From Rotaria macrura (Eukaryota; Rotifera; Eurotatoria; Philodinida; Philodinidae): DNA of 64,000 nt. The notes under the pieces were generated by a model. The model was not told the DNA's origin. It did no database searches and saw only the letters and a program-made list of their open reading frames with translations. The stretch spans positions 40,561-104,560 of the forward strand of contig OENT01000512.1 in assembly GCA_900239685.1 (NCBI GenBank). The letters run 5' to 3'. This document shows, in pieces, positions 1-12,098 of this stretch (positions are counted from its first letter, which is position 1; the number at the start of each line of letters is the position of its first letter). Position numbers and translations under genes: made by a program.

Positions 1-1475
1 GTATTATTCATGACTAACCACCAGTCAAATCGAAAAGATGTCAATAGACAACACCAATAGTCAGAGTGTGATGCACGTCCCAAAACTTCACCTTTGAATA
101 ATCGTTGCATTTGAAAATCAAATACATCAACACGCCATTCATATGTTGCTAGATTTCGAACAGTCATCGCTATATGATAACCATCATTTCGAATACACCG
201 GGCTATTTCCACTACTGATCGAGAATCAGTTGGTAACAGCTGTGAACGGGAATAGATTTGAATTATGCGAAATGACGGTAATGAGCGATGTTCAATCAGA
301 GGTGATTCACCCATGACATAACAAACAAAGAGATTTGTTCTAGAATAATAGAAAAATTTAAAACATAATATTTTGACAAATTAGTGAAAAAAAGAATTTC
401 CTTAATATTTCTTTCTCAAGTAAACAACGTATTCAATTAATAGGGTTTGACAATCATTTCTTAAAATTTACCTATAAGTAGTTATAGACCATATTTGCGG
501 ATTTTCGGATGTAAATATTTCTTGAACATCGTTGTTGATCGCATCAAAAGTATGAATGGCAGCACCAGCAAGAAGAAAAACATTTAAATAATCACACCAT
601 ACAATATCATTAATTATGACAAATGATGGTTCAACATCAATACGTTTAATTAAACCTTGTTCAGCATCGAAAACAGCCAATGTATTTGGTTTAATCCAAG
701 TAACAAATTGTTGAGTAGCATCACTCATTCGATACGAAGAAACACCTAAAGCCGATGTATCACTTGATAACATGTCGAATCGATTAAGTAAATGGATAAG
801 ACCTAGACGAGGACTATTCGTAAAGGTGTTAACAGATTGCAGAGATAAAGGTACCGATGGACTCATTGTCGGCAACGGAAAATGACCACGAGAAATATTA
901 ATGTTACCATCTAATGAACATGAATCAAAATTAATACGAAGAAGATCACGATATGTCAATAAATTTGTGATTTGATCTTGAACATAAGTTAGTCGAGTAT
1001 GAGCTTGACGTACTTCATCTGGATGAATTTGTTTTCGTGCTAAAATTTTATGAAATTCNTGAATGACGAAATTCTGTAACAATTGTAGATATTCTTCTTT
1101 TGCTGAAATCCATTGAGCATTTAAACGAATCTGTGCTTGTTCAATATGATGTTTAATTTGTTCACAATATTGATCGATAAAATTATACATTTTTTGTTTC
1201 CATTCATTTAATGAATGTAAGACTTCTTCTATAATTGTTTGTACAGGCTTACATTCATTTAATCTTGTTTCTAAAGTTTTCGCTCGATTATGTAAAAGAA
1301 ATGCTTCATTTTGAATTTGTCGTCGATGTACTTGACTATGTTCAAAACATAGATGAAATGAACAATGTGAACACATTAAATATTGCCGAGCATGACAACA
1401 AAGAACTTGAGGTGAATTTTGACAATAATCTACAACGTTATCGACACCCGGAATAAGTTCATTTGATAATTCCAT
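1..1475 (-). CDS. B-box zinc-finger / coiled-coil protein, 3' end outside window
   Basis: Two exons are visible: 1475-472 and 339-1, joined in phase 2 over a 132-base intron (minus-strand donor GTAAAT, acceptor TTCTAG). About 447 residues are present and the frame is still open at the window edge. Residues 17-50 hold Cys/His pairs spaced like a B-box zinc finger (CC-H ... MCSHC ... LCFEH ... H). Residues 55-190 are a long Gln/Glu/Lys-rich helical stretch, probably coiled coil. The remainder is beta-rich and could be propeller-like, as in TRIM/NHL-type proteins, but no clear NHL or WD repeat can be seen. No RING finger precedes the B-box, so ubiquitin-ligase activity is not supported. One base (1059) is N and leaves one residue unknown. 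The exact function is unknown. Confidence 0.75.
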
Positions 1476-4400
1476 TCGAACAGTAACACTATGCTGTCAT
1501 TTCTATTATCATTTAATTCTAAAAGTTGAAATTCTTTTCTTTTTTGCTATTCTCGATCGTTTAAATTATAGAAATACGTTATCGAGGTAATTGCAATGTA
1601 ATCGAAAGAGAAATAACAATCATAGACATTTGTACATGTCTCGCGCAGTAGAATTGTTCGTTCTCTGTTTATGTCGAAGAAAAATAAATCATATTGAACG
1701 GAGAAAACGATCAAGTATAAGGACAAGTTCAATTCGATTTCTATACTAGTAAATTTTCGTTTTGCAAAATAAATTTTCCTGTTATTTTTTGTTTTACATT
1801 CGCTAGTGAAGAATAAGCGTGTTCACTATACTAGAATATCAACCATGTCTCTTATTTGACTATGCTTCTTATCTTGTAATTGTTCTGTATAAACTAGTGC
1901 TCTTCCCTAGAAGCAAATGTGCATCGACCTATATGTTATCATTCGTTTTTGAGGATGTAGAATGTATTTTCAACTACTGTTAAAAGACTTATAAAAAATC
2001 GAATCAATTCTATTTTTATGACGGTAATTCTTTGAGAAATCGACAATTTCACAACAAAATCAATGTAAAAACAGTGAATCATATGCATATATTCTCTCGT
2101 AAAGAACAAAAAATTTCACTTAAATAAACAATGAAGAAATCTAGAACATTTTTAAAACTTGTCTCGATCAGAATTCACGTGTTTTATCAACATCAATATT
2201 TCAAAGAACAAACTTTGTCGTCACATAATTGCATGTAATATCATACTTGTGTTTAACCTTAACAAGAAATATTCTAATCGAAATTCTCACAATCCATGAA
2301 TTTAGGAAAAGAATATAACTACATTTCATTGTTGTTATGTTTTAAAAGTTATCAGATCACTAATGATGAGAATTGTTTTTGCATGATTTCGTTGAAGCAT
2401 TTAATAGAGACACTAATGTTCTTTTCGTACATAAAATTTGTCGACGCCAAGTTAAATGCACTTATCAAACAGTTTGCCCTTCGATGAAGTATTTTTGTTT
2501 TTTTATGTTTTCGTTCGAAACAAAAGTGACTTCAAATAGATAAGTGAGATTTATATTATTATTCAATAGTTTTATAAATGAGATAAACGTCTAAGTTCCT
2601 TTTTGTGATCATTCATTCTTGTATTGTAATATTTCGTCTGTACAGATTCATTTATCGTGCGTGTAGTATTCTATTTCTTTTTCTTTCTTTTCCAACTATC
2701 GTAAGTTAGATGTGATGTAGAGTTGATCTGCTCCATGGTTAATATGGTAAAAACAATTTTTTTTTAATTTCCATAATATTTTCTTTGAATTGCATCAGTC
2801 AGTACAGGCTCGTATCTATTGATAGAAGCGTGAGTTAAATGATTCGTATGTATTGTGATCGTCGAATAAATATTTTGACGCACTTGTCGTATTCAATTTA
2901 TTCATGATGGAATAGGTGTCAACGAACTTGTTTTAAAAATATTGCAGAGCTCATTGAAAGTGATCAGCAATTAAATGATCATGAATTATATTCCGATGTT
3001 ACAAAATATTTTTATTTCATTTTTACGAGTAATCGTACTGAATCGTCATAAATCATCTTCCACGAGAAGGAGAAACATGATTCTAGATTTACTAATGTAT
3101 GAAAATTTTTATTCATTTGATCCAGTCATCTGTCATAGATTTACTAATCACCACTATTCATAGAGAAAAAAACAAGAAATGTGTGCTTTTTTCTCGACAT
3201 TAATTATTTAGTTAATTTACGGAAAGAAAATGATTTGTCTTTTAGTCGTTTGCTTGAAAAAAAAGAACAGAAAAGTCAACGATAACATTGATACTCATAT
3301 GATCAATCCTGTGCTATTAACCTTGATGAGTCAAAATTTGTTTGGTTGACCAGAACAGTTGATTCAAGTACAGATATATCACATTCGTTAATTCCGATGC
3401 TATTGAATTCAATAATTACTATGGTATTTGTTTGAGATTTCCCTGTACTCAAATGAGAATGCTACTTGCCTACAATGAATAATTACAACTAACATGAGAA
3501 TCTAGATTAGTTAGTTAATACGTTGTTTTTATCTGACTATTCGATAACATGATACTATCATAGAGAAACAATTTTATTTCTTCATCAAATGCATGCTTAC
3601 TATGTAAATATATGTACACAAGTACAAATTTCGAAATGCGAACAAGTTCTATTAATGAATTTCTTCTGAATCATAGCATATCAAACTACATTCAACTAGA
3701 TCGATAGGGTTCGATCGAAAAATATTTTTTCTGAAACCTCTTATATTTACCTTATATTTATGTTTTGGTGAGGATGAACCCCCGTTTTACTGAGGAACTT
3801 CTATTTAGGCATAAAATATTTTTTTCTCTATCGATTATCGATATTGAATCGCAATTCAATTGAAATCACAATTTTTTTCTTGACATAAATATAATCAGTT
3901 TGACATTGGAAAACTTTTCAAAACTCTTCTATCGAATACAGGTTTTATGTTCCATTCAGATGTTGCTTTTGAGAAAAGGTCACATACATTTGGACTTTCG
4001 TTGTCAACTAACCACATGAAGATTGCTTTTATCACAGTCTGACTCGAAACAAAGAAAGAAAATAGATTGAGTGTCACGATATATTTCGAAGAACAATCAC
4101 AACCACTTCTAGCTGTAGTATTTCACGTCGCAAAATTTTAATGGAATAAACAGTTTGTTTATTGATGTCGTCAAGTATGCACGTTTTTGTGACCGACCGA
4201 AAAAGAACATACATTGGCTTCTTGTCATTGGGGAAAGACTGAATTCACCACAACAAAAACGTACAAAAAAAAACATGCTGTTTTCTCTATTCTATTTAAA
4301 AAAATTTGTTTTTTCGATGCTTGCCTGTTATGTTAGCTGTTCTGTTTGGCTGTACAGATTCGACTAAGGTCATATAAATTAGTAACTCTCATTGGAAAAT

Positions 4401-5212
4401 CAATAGATTTTGACCCAAAAAAAGTGTCCAGTCAAAGTATTTTAAATATTAAAAACAAAACTAACGAATTATCAAGGTTATTCAAAACGATAATTTCCAA
4501 TTGGCTATTTGTACCAAAAGATATCGATTGACTGATGCTATCACAAAATAAATATGCTAAAATTACAGTTTTCATTCACATAAAAAATAATGGACAAACA
4601 TTAGTGATCCGTAACTATTTCGATAAAAAAGAGAATATTGATGTTGTGAAAAGTATTTCTTATTTTCAATAGCTAGAATGGTAAATAGGATTATTGTCAA
4701 GAATTTACATAAGTATTTAATTACGAAAAGATTGAATAAAATATGTTACTCTAAATCTTCAAACGACATTTGATTTCATTTATTGATGAATATTTTCATA
4801 TGAAGAGTGCATATTGAAGTCAATAGTGTTTAGATACAGGATGAACTATTGTTCATTTTAACTCTCTTCTTCTGTTTTGCTTTTTATCATGCATTTTCAA
4901 CCCTACATTATACATCAACGCTGATTTCCACCTTGAAACGAAGAATAAACACACTCAATAAAAACGAATAACGATGTGCAAAAAAAAAGTGCAGCGAAGG
5001 AGAGAAAGAAATGAAGAACGATCAAAAACATTATAGTAACCATCATAGCTGTACTCGCAAGATACATTTACCACTAGTCATTGCTTTCGTGCAAACTAAA
5101 GAGTCAGCCAAGCAGTAAGCAATTTTCCCTTTGAACTTAATAAAAAGAAGTCTATTTTTTTCTCATCCTATACACTCTTCACCTATCGTTCTATCTTTGT
5201 GTTGTTAAATAT
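1476..5212. other. Intergenic, between divergent B-box and CLC genes
   Basis: AT-rich DNA of 3.7 kb. Only short open frames of about 60-70 codons occur, with no recognisable domain, no splice-consistent extension and no similarity to each other. It should contain the promoters of the two divergent flanking genes. No repeat element was recognised. Confidence 0.5.
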
Positions 5213-8200
5213 ATGGCATCTCCCATTAGTACTAGTGGCAGCAGTGGTAATGTTAGCGAGAGAAAAGCGCAGCGTATGTCTATTACAATTTTTTGTAAAG
5301 CAATGAAGCGTATGATTATGTATTTTCAGGTGATACATCAGCCGATAGCCATACACGACTGCATCTGTCACCCGTGCCGATTGTCGAAGATGATGAAGAT
5401 GATGCGACTTATCATGAAAATCGAAGAATTTTAACAAGTATTGATCAAGATGATAGTGGTGAAGAAGTTGAACTAACTAGTGCTGCACCTGGTACTACAA
5501 CTACTGTTACAATAGTCGATCCGAAACATGGGGTCACTAGTTCATCGAAAAATGCATACGATGAAGAAGGTTTTAAACATATGCTTCAAATTATGTTAAC
5601 ATTATTTTGTTTTTGATCATTCGTAGTAACTGATGTCACATATGTTGTTCGTAAACATTATGAAAATTTTGAAACTATCGATTGGTTAAAAGATCTCATG
5701 AGAAATCGCATTCGTCATCGTAATCTACGTGCACAAAGTGGAGATAGTTGGCGACGAAGATTTATATTTTGGTTTGATGCATGGAGTGGATGGCTTTGTG
5801 TATTACTAGTCGGTGTATCAGCTGGTAGTTTTATATTGATTGATCGAATAGAATTAATCGATGATTATTTTGATTTAGGTCTTGTCGCCGGGTTTGTTGA
5901 TATCGGTGCAAAATGGTTAAGTCATTGGCGAACTGGTGTTTGTACGCCAGCATTTTGGCTCAATCGAGAACAATGCTGTTGGGGTTCGAGAAATGTTGAA
6001 TTCGATGATGTTCATAGTGAACTATGTGAACATGTATGTTATTATTTCATAGGAAACTACTCGATAACAATTATTATCGATAAGAATTTTATTTTCGAAC
6101 ATTTCTAGTGGAAATCATGGTCTGAAATATTTTATATGAATGAATTATCCGTTAGTGCTTGGTTTTTCCGGTATTTCATGTTTATATTCTGGTCTGTTAT
6201 TTATTCGACTTTTATTGTTTGTCTGGTTGTGGGTTCCGCTCCATATGCATCGGGATCAGGTACACATATTTTGTATACATATATGATTGATAGTCTCCAT
6301 AGACCAATAACTATTTCTGATAGGAATTCCTGAAATAAAGACCATTCTATCAGGCTTTATAATGTATGGTTATTTGGGCAAATGGACATTTGCTATTAAA
6401 AGCATTGGTATGATATTTGTCACCAGTGCTGGTCTCATCGTTGGAAAAGAAGGTCCATTTGTGCATATATCGTGTTGTTGTGGAAATCTTTTCTCGAGTA
6501 TAAAACGAGTATTTGTTGATTGAATACAATAGTCATTTCGTTTCTGCATTATAGAACTTTTCCCGAAATACGGTAACAATGAAGCACGTAAACGTGAAAT
6601 ATTATCAGCTGCAGCTGCTACTGGCGTTTCTGTTGCTTTTGGTGCACCGATCGGTGGTATTCTATTCGGCTTAGAAGAAATCAGCTATTATTTCCCATAC
6701 AAAACATTGTGGCGATCATTTTTTTGTTGCATGGTTGGTGCGCTCGTTGTACGTACCATTAATCCATACGGTAACGGACATGAAATTCAATTTCCTGTTG
6801 AATACAATGTTCCATGGGCAACATTCGAAGTTGTACCTTTTATTTGTCTTGGAATCTTGGGAGGTTTATGGGGAACATTCTTTATAAAAACAAATATTCG
6901 CTGGTTGAAATATAAAAAAACTAGTCAGATTGGGCAATATCCACGTGCAGAAGTTATTATTCTAACTTTAATAACAGCTATTATTTGTTATCCGAATCTT
7001 TACTTAAGATTAACAATGCCTGAATTAATTCGACGTTTGGTTGGTCAATGTCGTGTAGATGATCATATGGATTTGTGGTAAATTCATTTTAGTTTTTATT
7101 TAGATAACCGTAGATATTCATATATTCATATAGATATATGAGTGAATTGCAAAAATCAATGTATCGTTTCGAGAAAAACTGTTTGTTTTGATTTTGCAGA
7201 TTGTAGAAAGTGCTTTGTAGCGTACAATATGAAAGGAGAATATAAATAAATTTTCCCATCTACCGCTCTTAAATTGATAGAGATACATAGGAATTTTTCG
7301 AGATATGCTAGAAAACTTTTATGTGTAATAATCCAGTGTAAGTCTTGTATATCATTTGATCGATTCCGACCACACACTTAGAATGATGTAAAAAATATTT
7401 CTGAGTCTGTGTGTGGTGTCACTTCAAGTAAAAACTCTTACAAGAGAACGAATCGTGAAGGTCTACAAGAAAAGTGCATTAAATAAACAGCACACAGTTA
7501 GTTAATAGTCCCTGAAATAAGGATGCAACGGTGAAGATAACCGTTGCAATCGGTAACCAGTTCATTGGTAACCGGTACAATCGGTAACCGGTTCACCTGT
7601 AGCAGTTACAATCGATAACCGGTTCACTGGTTACCGTTACAAGCCTGCATACTCCTATATTAGCATAGCCAGTATTCGCCTAATGCCGTTAGTATAAACT
7701 AAAATAAGCCAAATAAGGTCGTTCAAAGGCTGTAGGATGGTTACGGCAACAACCAGTTACTTTCACCGTTACATTCATTGTATAAACCGCTATTACCTTT
7801 TAAACCGTCACCGTTGCATCCCTACTCTGAAACGACGAACAGATCGATGTACAATGCGTTGTATTTGGTTTTAGTTTCGAGCTTAGTTGTCCATTCAATG
7901 ATCTCTCGTGACATTTTTCAACTAATTTTCATTCTTCTCAGTAATTGTATCTTTTCAAACACTGATACTTTCAAGAGTAGTTGATCACAACGATTCGATA
8001 AAATGATCCAGATTTCATCTCCAACTACCATACATGAGCAGAGTTATGTACAAAAATAAAATGAAACATCTAGCGTGATAGAAAATCAAGAAACGACTGT
8101 ACATATGATACTTAGAAAAAAAAGTGTAATAAAAATCATAATTAAAATGTTCATCAATCTGATATTCAAAAAGCGAAGACTATTCATCAGCAATCTGCCA

Positions 8201-9760
8201 ACTTTCGAAAATTAAAGGGCAAGAGAAAAATCGTCTATACGTCATTCTGATGAATAAATGGTAGTAAAAATCGATCTTTTTAATCTTGTGGGTCGAATAT
8301 CGCGAGATTGGTGTTTAGATAAAGTCATGATTCTTTGTATGGTGGTATCGATTTTTCACAGACGTATAGTCAGAAAAAATCGCAAGGATCGATTGAGAGA
8401 AACTAGAGAAATTGAACGTTTCCATCTTAGAATATAGCGGTTCAATAATTTTGCCATTCACTCATAGATTAGAGTAATTTTCGTTTTCAAAATAAATTTT
8501 TCTAGTGATTATGAACGAGATACACAAATCGGAACAGCAACATCTAAAGTATATGCTGCTATTGCTGGTCCTGGTATACATCGTGCTATTTGGCAATTAT
8601 TTTGGGCACTAATAGTTCAAATAACTCTTGTTATATTTACCATTGGTACAAAAATTCCATCAGGTTTAATCGTTCCCAGCATTTCGATAGGAGCTATTGC
8701 TGGTCGTCTAATCGGTATTATAACAGAACAAATAGCATTTCAAAATCAACATTTAGCTATACTAAGACACGAATGTGGAGTTTCTAATGAACATTGTGTT
8801 ACACCTGGATTATACGCTGTGGTCGGTGCATGTGCATTTTTAGGTGGAGTCAGTCGAATGACGGTATCTCTGGTTGTTATCATGAGTGAAGTTACTGGTG
8901 GTTTATCGTATATTGTTCCACTAATGGTAACTGCATTAGCAGCAAAATGGGTGGGAGATGCATTTGGTGAAGGAATCTATGAAGAGAATGTTAAATTAAG
9001 TGGTTATCCATTTTTAGGTAATGGAATAAAAAAGCGATCAGTGAATGTTCTTTTTTAAATAAATAAATAAATATATATATATGTATGAGTTTGTTTATGT
9101 TTATAGAAAATCGTGAAAGCTTCCGATTTTCTCTAAAAGCTGGAGAAGCAGTACGAGCAAATCATCCTGATCAAACAGAACCGTTGGCATGTATCCTTCA
9201 AAATGGCATGACAATTGCTCAAATCGATAGACTTCTTCATCGCCATCCACATTCAATTTATCCCGTTATTATTAGTGAAGATTTTCCTTGTATTGTTGGT
9301 CAAGTTCAACGACGTGACCTTTTAGCCGTACTCAAATCACGACGAACTCAACCAGCACGTGTACATTCGAAACCTACATTAAATCGAAAATATTCTGTTG
9401 TATCAATGTCAAACTTATTAAATAAATCAGGTCAACCATCATCGTTAGGCATGCGACGTGCATCAATAGCATTGCAAGCTTCTAAAATTTTAAAATTACA
9501 TAAATTAGTTGATCGTGCACCAATCATTGTAACAGATCAAACACCAATGGAAGCTGTTGTTGATATGTTTAGAAAATTAGGTTGTCGACAAATTTTCGTT
9601 ACGAAAAATGGGTAAGAATATTTTGTTCATCGTTGTTGTTTTTTATTATCTGAACGTTAAGCATATCTTTGTTTTTAGTCGTCTTCATGGTATTTTAACG
9701 AGAAAAGATATTATTCGATTGATGCATGAAGCTAATGCATCAAAAAAACTTAAACACTAA
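5213..9760 (+). CDS. CLC-type Cl-/H+ exchanger (CLC-3/4/5 group)
   Basis: Nine exons: 5213-5273, 5330-5569, 5627-6033, 6109-6259, 6324-6497, 6555-7077, 8506-9017, 9107-9611, 9679-9760. They total 2655 bases and encode 884 residues. All introns are GT-AG with matching phases; all are 50-90 bases except intron 6 (1428). An acidic cytoplasmic N-terminus is followed by the CLC membrane domain. Visible signatures are GSGIPE (285-290), GKEGP with the gating glutamate E329, and the LEE motif with the proton glutamate E386. The 57-residue spacing of these glutamates equals that of human CLC-5 (211 and 268). Two CBS domains follow, and the second contains [14 protein letters not shown]. Having both glutamates marks a 2Cl-/H+ antiporter rather than a channel; in this family such proteins acidify endosomes and lysosomes. 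Whether it is orthologous to CLC-3, 4 or 5 cannot be decided because they form one clade. Confidence 0.95.
7078..8505 (+). other. Long intron 6 of the CLC gene, carrying a MITE
   Basis: A 1428-base intron in a gene whose other introns are 50-90 bases. Donor GTAAAT at 7078 and acceptor TTCTAG at 8505 restore the conserved CDYE sequence. About 300 bases are explained by the inverted-repeat element at 7518-7824; no gene is seen in the rest. Confidence 0.85.
7518..7824. mobile_element. hAT-like MITE with 8-base target duplication
   Basis: A 307-base element. Its ends are inverted copies: TAAGGATGCAACGGTGA on the left and, read on the other strand, TAGGGATGCAACGGTGA on the right (one mismatch in 17). 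It is flanked by ccctgaaa (7510-7517) and ctctgaaa (7825-7832), which agree at 7 of 8 bases. An 8-base duplication and these ends fit the hAT superfamily. The interior carries repeated GGTAACCGGTT-like words and no transposase frame, so it is non-autonomous. Confidence 0.8.
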
Positions 9761-9915
9761 AAATGGCCTCGAATTAATAGTAGTATGTAGAAAAGTGTTC
9801 ATGTAAATTGATTTTCCGTTTTTGTCTTTAGTAATTTTTATTCTTGAAAAAAAAATCAACAATTATGTCGATTTCTCTTTTGATGATCTTAGAATCAGTG
9901 AATTTAAAAAATCTA

Positions 9916-9921
9916 AATAAA
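9916..9921 (+). terminator. Candidate poly(A) signal of the CLC gene
   Basis: AATAAA 156 bases after the stop codon, followed by a T-rich run. It is the nearest canonical signal downstream of the gene. Confidence 0.5.
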
Positions 9922-11094
9922 TTTTTTTAAAAATATCTGCTCATGAATCATCTTATTACAACGAACTCGATAAGAATAAATCCTGCTCGTGTTTATTGAA
10001 AATACCATTAAAATGCATTGAATGCATACATTCTTATAATATGAAATCATTAAAATAATTTTACAATTTTATATTAGCGATTTGCAAGGAGATCATTCAA
10101 AAGTGACTATGAGTTATGAAAAATCAATGTGTTTACATCAATAATGTATGTCATCTATTCATAGAATTATTCTCAGAATCTAACGATTCACTAGCAGAGT
10201 CAACTTAAATGCAGTGCTTTAATTTCGAGTCTAGTACTTTAGACAGAGTTAATTTTAATTTATATTCTACTTGGATGTAAAATGGATTGTTATTTGAGAA
10301 CTAGATTGATATTCACTTGAAATATCATTCATTAACATTATTCTAGCGGTCGAAAATTAAACTGAATAGTTATGCGAATTTGAGCATGCATACTATATGA
10401 AATCATCGTTCTTCTTATGTCTGCAAGTTTGAATCAACCATCCGAATAACTGATCGATGATTTGGTTTTACACAAATGTAAAAAAGCTTAAGAAAACAGA
10501 TTATTCAAGGCAGAAAAAAAGAGCATTTTTTTATGTAAGGAAATTATTTGTTACAATGGTAGAGCATCGTTGCCAGAGTATTATAATATTGAATGTATTC
10601 AAATGAAAAGAATTTCTTTATAGATATCTTTGCTATTGTTGATTAATGCCGAGAAAACACACATTGTCTTTTATCACATTGCATCAACACCACTTGTCAT
10701 CAACTTTATATTGACTTTGTAAAAATTATTTTTTTTTCAATGTACAAAACGATATTTTACAAAGTCAAGGTAATAGATGTACCGTTGAGTTTCAAGAAAA
10801 CATTTATCATCTACTATCATAAATATCTAAAGTATGCTGAGCATCTTTTACTATAAATGATAAATAGGCATAATTACTTTAGTCAACTATATGACATAGT
10901 ATGCGATATAAATTGTGCAGCATATTACTGATTAATGGGACGTACAAATCAATTTTACGATTGTATTTTACCACTGAATGCTTTTAAAAGTAAATGGTAC
11001 GAATAAATATCTTTTGATCGATATGTAATCATGAGAAGTTTTATTTAAGTTTTCAATTAAAAATGTTTTTACTTGGATAGTACCATTCTCATTG

Positions 11095-11100
11095 TTTATT
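11095..11100 (-). terminator. Poly(A) signal of the cysteine-rich gene
   Basis: AATAAA on the minus strand, 16 bases beyond the stop codon of the cysteine-rich secreted protein gene. Confidence 0.6.
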
Positions 11101-11115
11101 TGACATATTTTCTTG

Positions 11116-11508
11116 CTATAGATGATGTATGCTAATCATCATATTTTGATACTGATTCATTTTTGATATGCCATCTCTAATTTCAACAAAACGACCGGTC
11201 GATCGATTTCGTCGACAGCATTTTTTTCCACAACAATATGAACCTGATGCACAACAATGCGTAGGACAACATACAGGATATTCTCGAAGGCAACAACCTT
11301 TTCCAGCACCACAACAAACAGGATATTGACTGGAACAACAACTCGTTGGATCATTGGAACAACAAACATTACTCAATGCTGGACAACAACCTATTGAAAA
11401 GCAACAAGTTGAACCGGCATGTTGTGCACTACATGTAGCTTGTGTACATTGACCATTGATAGAAGAAATTCCAACGAGAATAAAAATAATGACTATGGAA
11501 AGAAACAT
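11116..11508 (-). CDS. Small secreted cysteine-rich protein, granulin-like
   Basis: A single-exon gene of 130 residues. The start at 11508 is preferred over an upstream in-frame ATG at 11550. From 11508 the protein opens with a hydrophobic signal peptide (MFLSIVIIFILVGISS, likely cut near residue 20), whereas the longer form would bury it. The mature part has 22 cysteines, twenty of them in ten CC pairs between residues 34 and 98 with short spacers (PVCC, GKGCC, YPVCC, HCC, YCC). Paired cysteines at this density recall granulin modules, but the classic granulin spacing is not clearly met and no exact family is claimed. A basic, cysteine-free tail follows. It is probably an extracellular disulfide-rich protein of unknown role. 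Confidence 0.75.
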   Translation of the reverse strand: MFLSIVIIFILVGISSINGQCTQATCSAQHAGSTCCFSIGCCPALSNVCCSNDPTSCCSSQYPVCCGAGKGCCLREYPVCCPTHCCASGSYCCGKKCCRRNRSTGRFVEIRDGISKMNQYQNMMISIHHL

Positions 11509-12098
11509 TATTTCTTGTATATTTAAAATGATATGTGATAAAGAACACACACTCTTTTATAGAGTATGTTATGAATCAGACTAAAAGATAACATTCAAAT
11601 AGGTGTATGTATGACATTGAAAATATCTTAGTGTTATTCGTAATATTTCAACAACATTTTTCATTCACATGAAAAGTAACTTGAAAGATATCAGAACTGA
11701 TTCATTATATATATTATCGTAAAATATATCTCTTAGAATTCTTGATTTTTGTAAGTGTCCTAATACAAATCAAATGATTCATTGCAGAATCACATTTTTT
11801 TTATCTTACGAATAATGAAAATGCGTACTAAGTTGATATTACATATTTTCAGCAACGCAATAATCGATAGATCAGATTATTTTTTGTTCTTATCAAGACA
11901 TTCTCTGTGTTTGACTTAACTATTGAATTACTTTCGTTTCGATTTCTTTTTTCCCGCAGCTGTCAAAATCTTGAATTAATATATGCAAATATGATTTAGA
12001 GATTCATTCATCTGAAAATTTGAATCATAAAATGTGTTAAAAAAACAATAGAAAACCAGTGTTGATTAATTCCAATTGACTCGACGACGACCATAAAA
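11509..12098. other. Intergenic, nothing recognised
   Basis: About 590 AT-rich bases between two minus-strand genes. It should include the promoter of the cysteine-rich gene and the 3' flank of the coiled-coil gene. No other feature was seen. Confidence 0.5.

Larger units (their letters stand above)
9761..11115. other. Intergenic, 3' flank of CLC gene
   Basis: The CLC polyadenylation signal lies near its start. No coding frame, RNA gene or repeat was recognised in the remaining 1.2 kb. Confidence 0.5.

Noticed and set aside
11157-11369. Second frame on the minus strand inside the cysteine-rich gene
   Set aside because: It is an overlapping shadow: the other frame has the signal peptide and the regular CC pairs.
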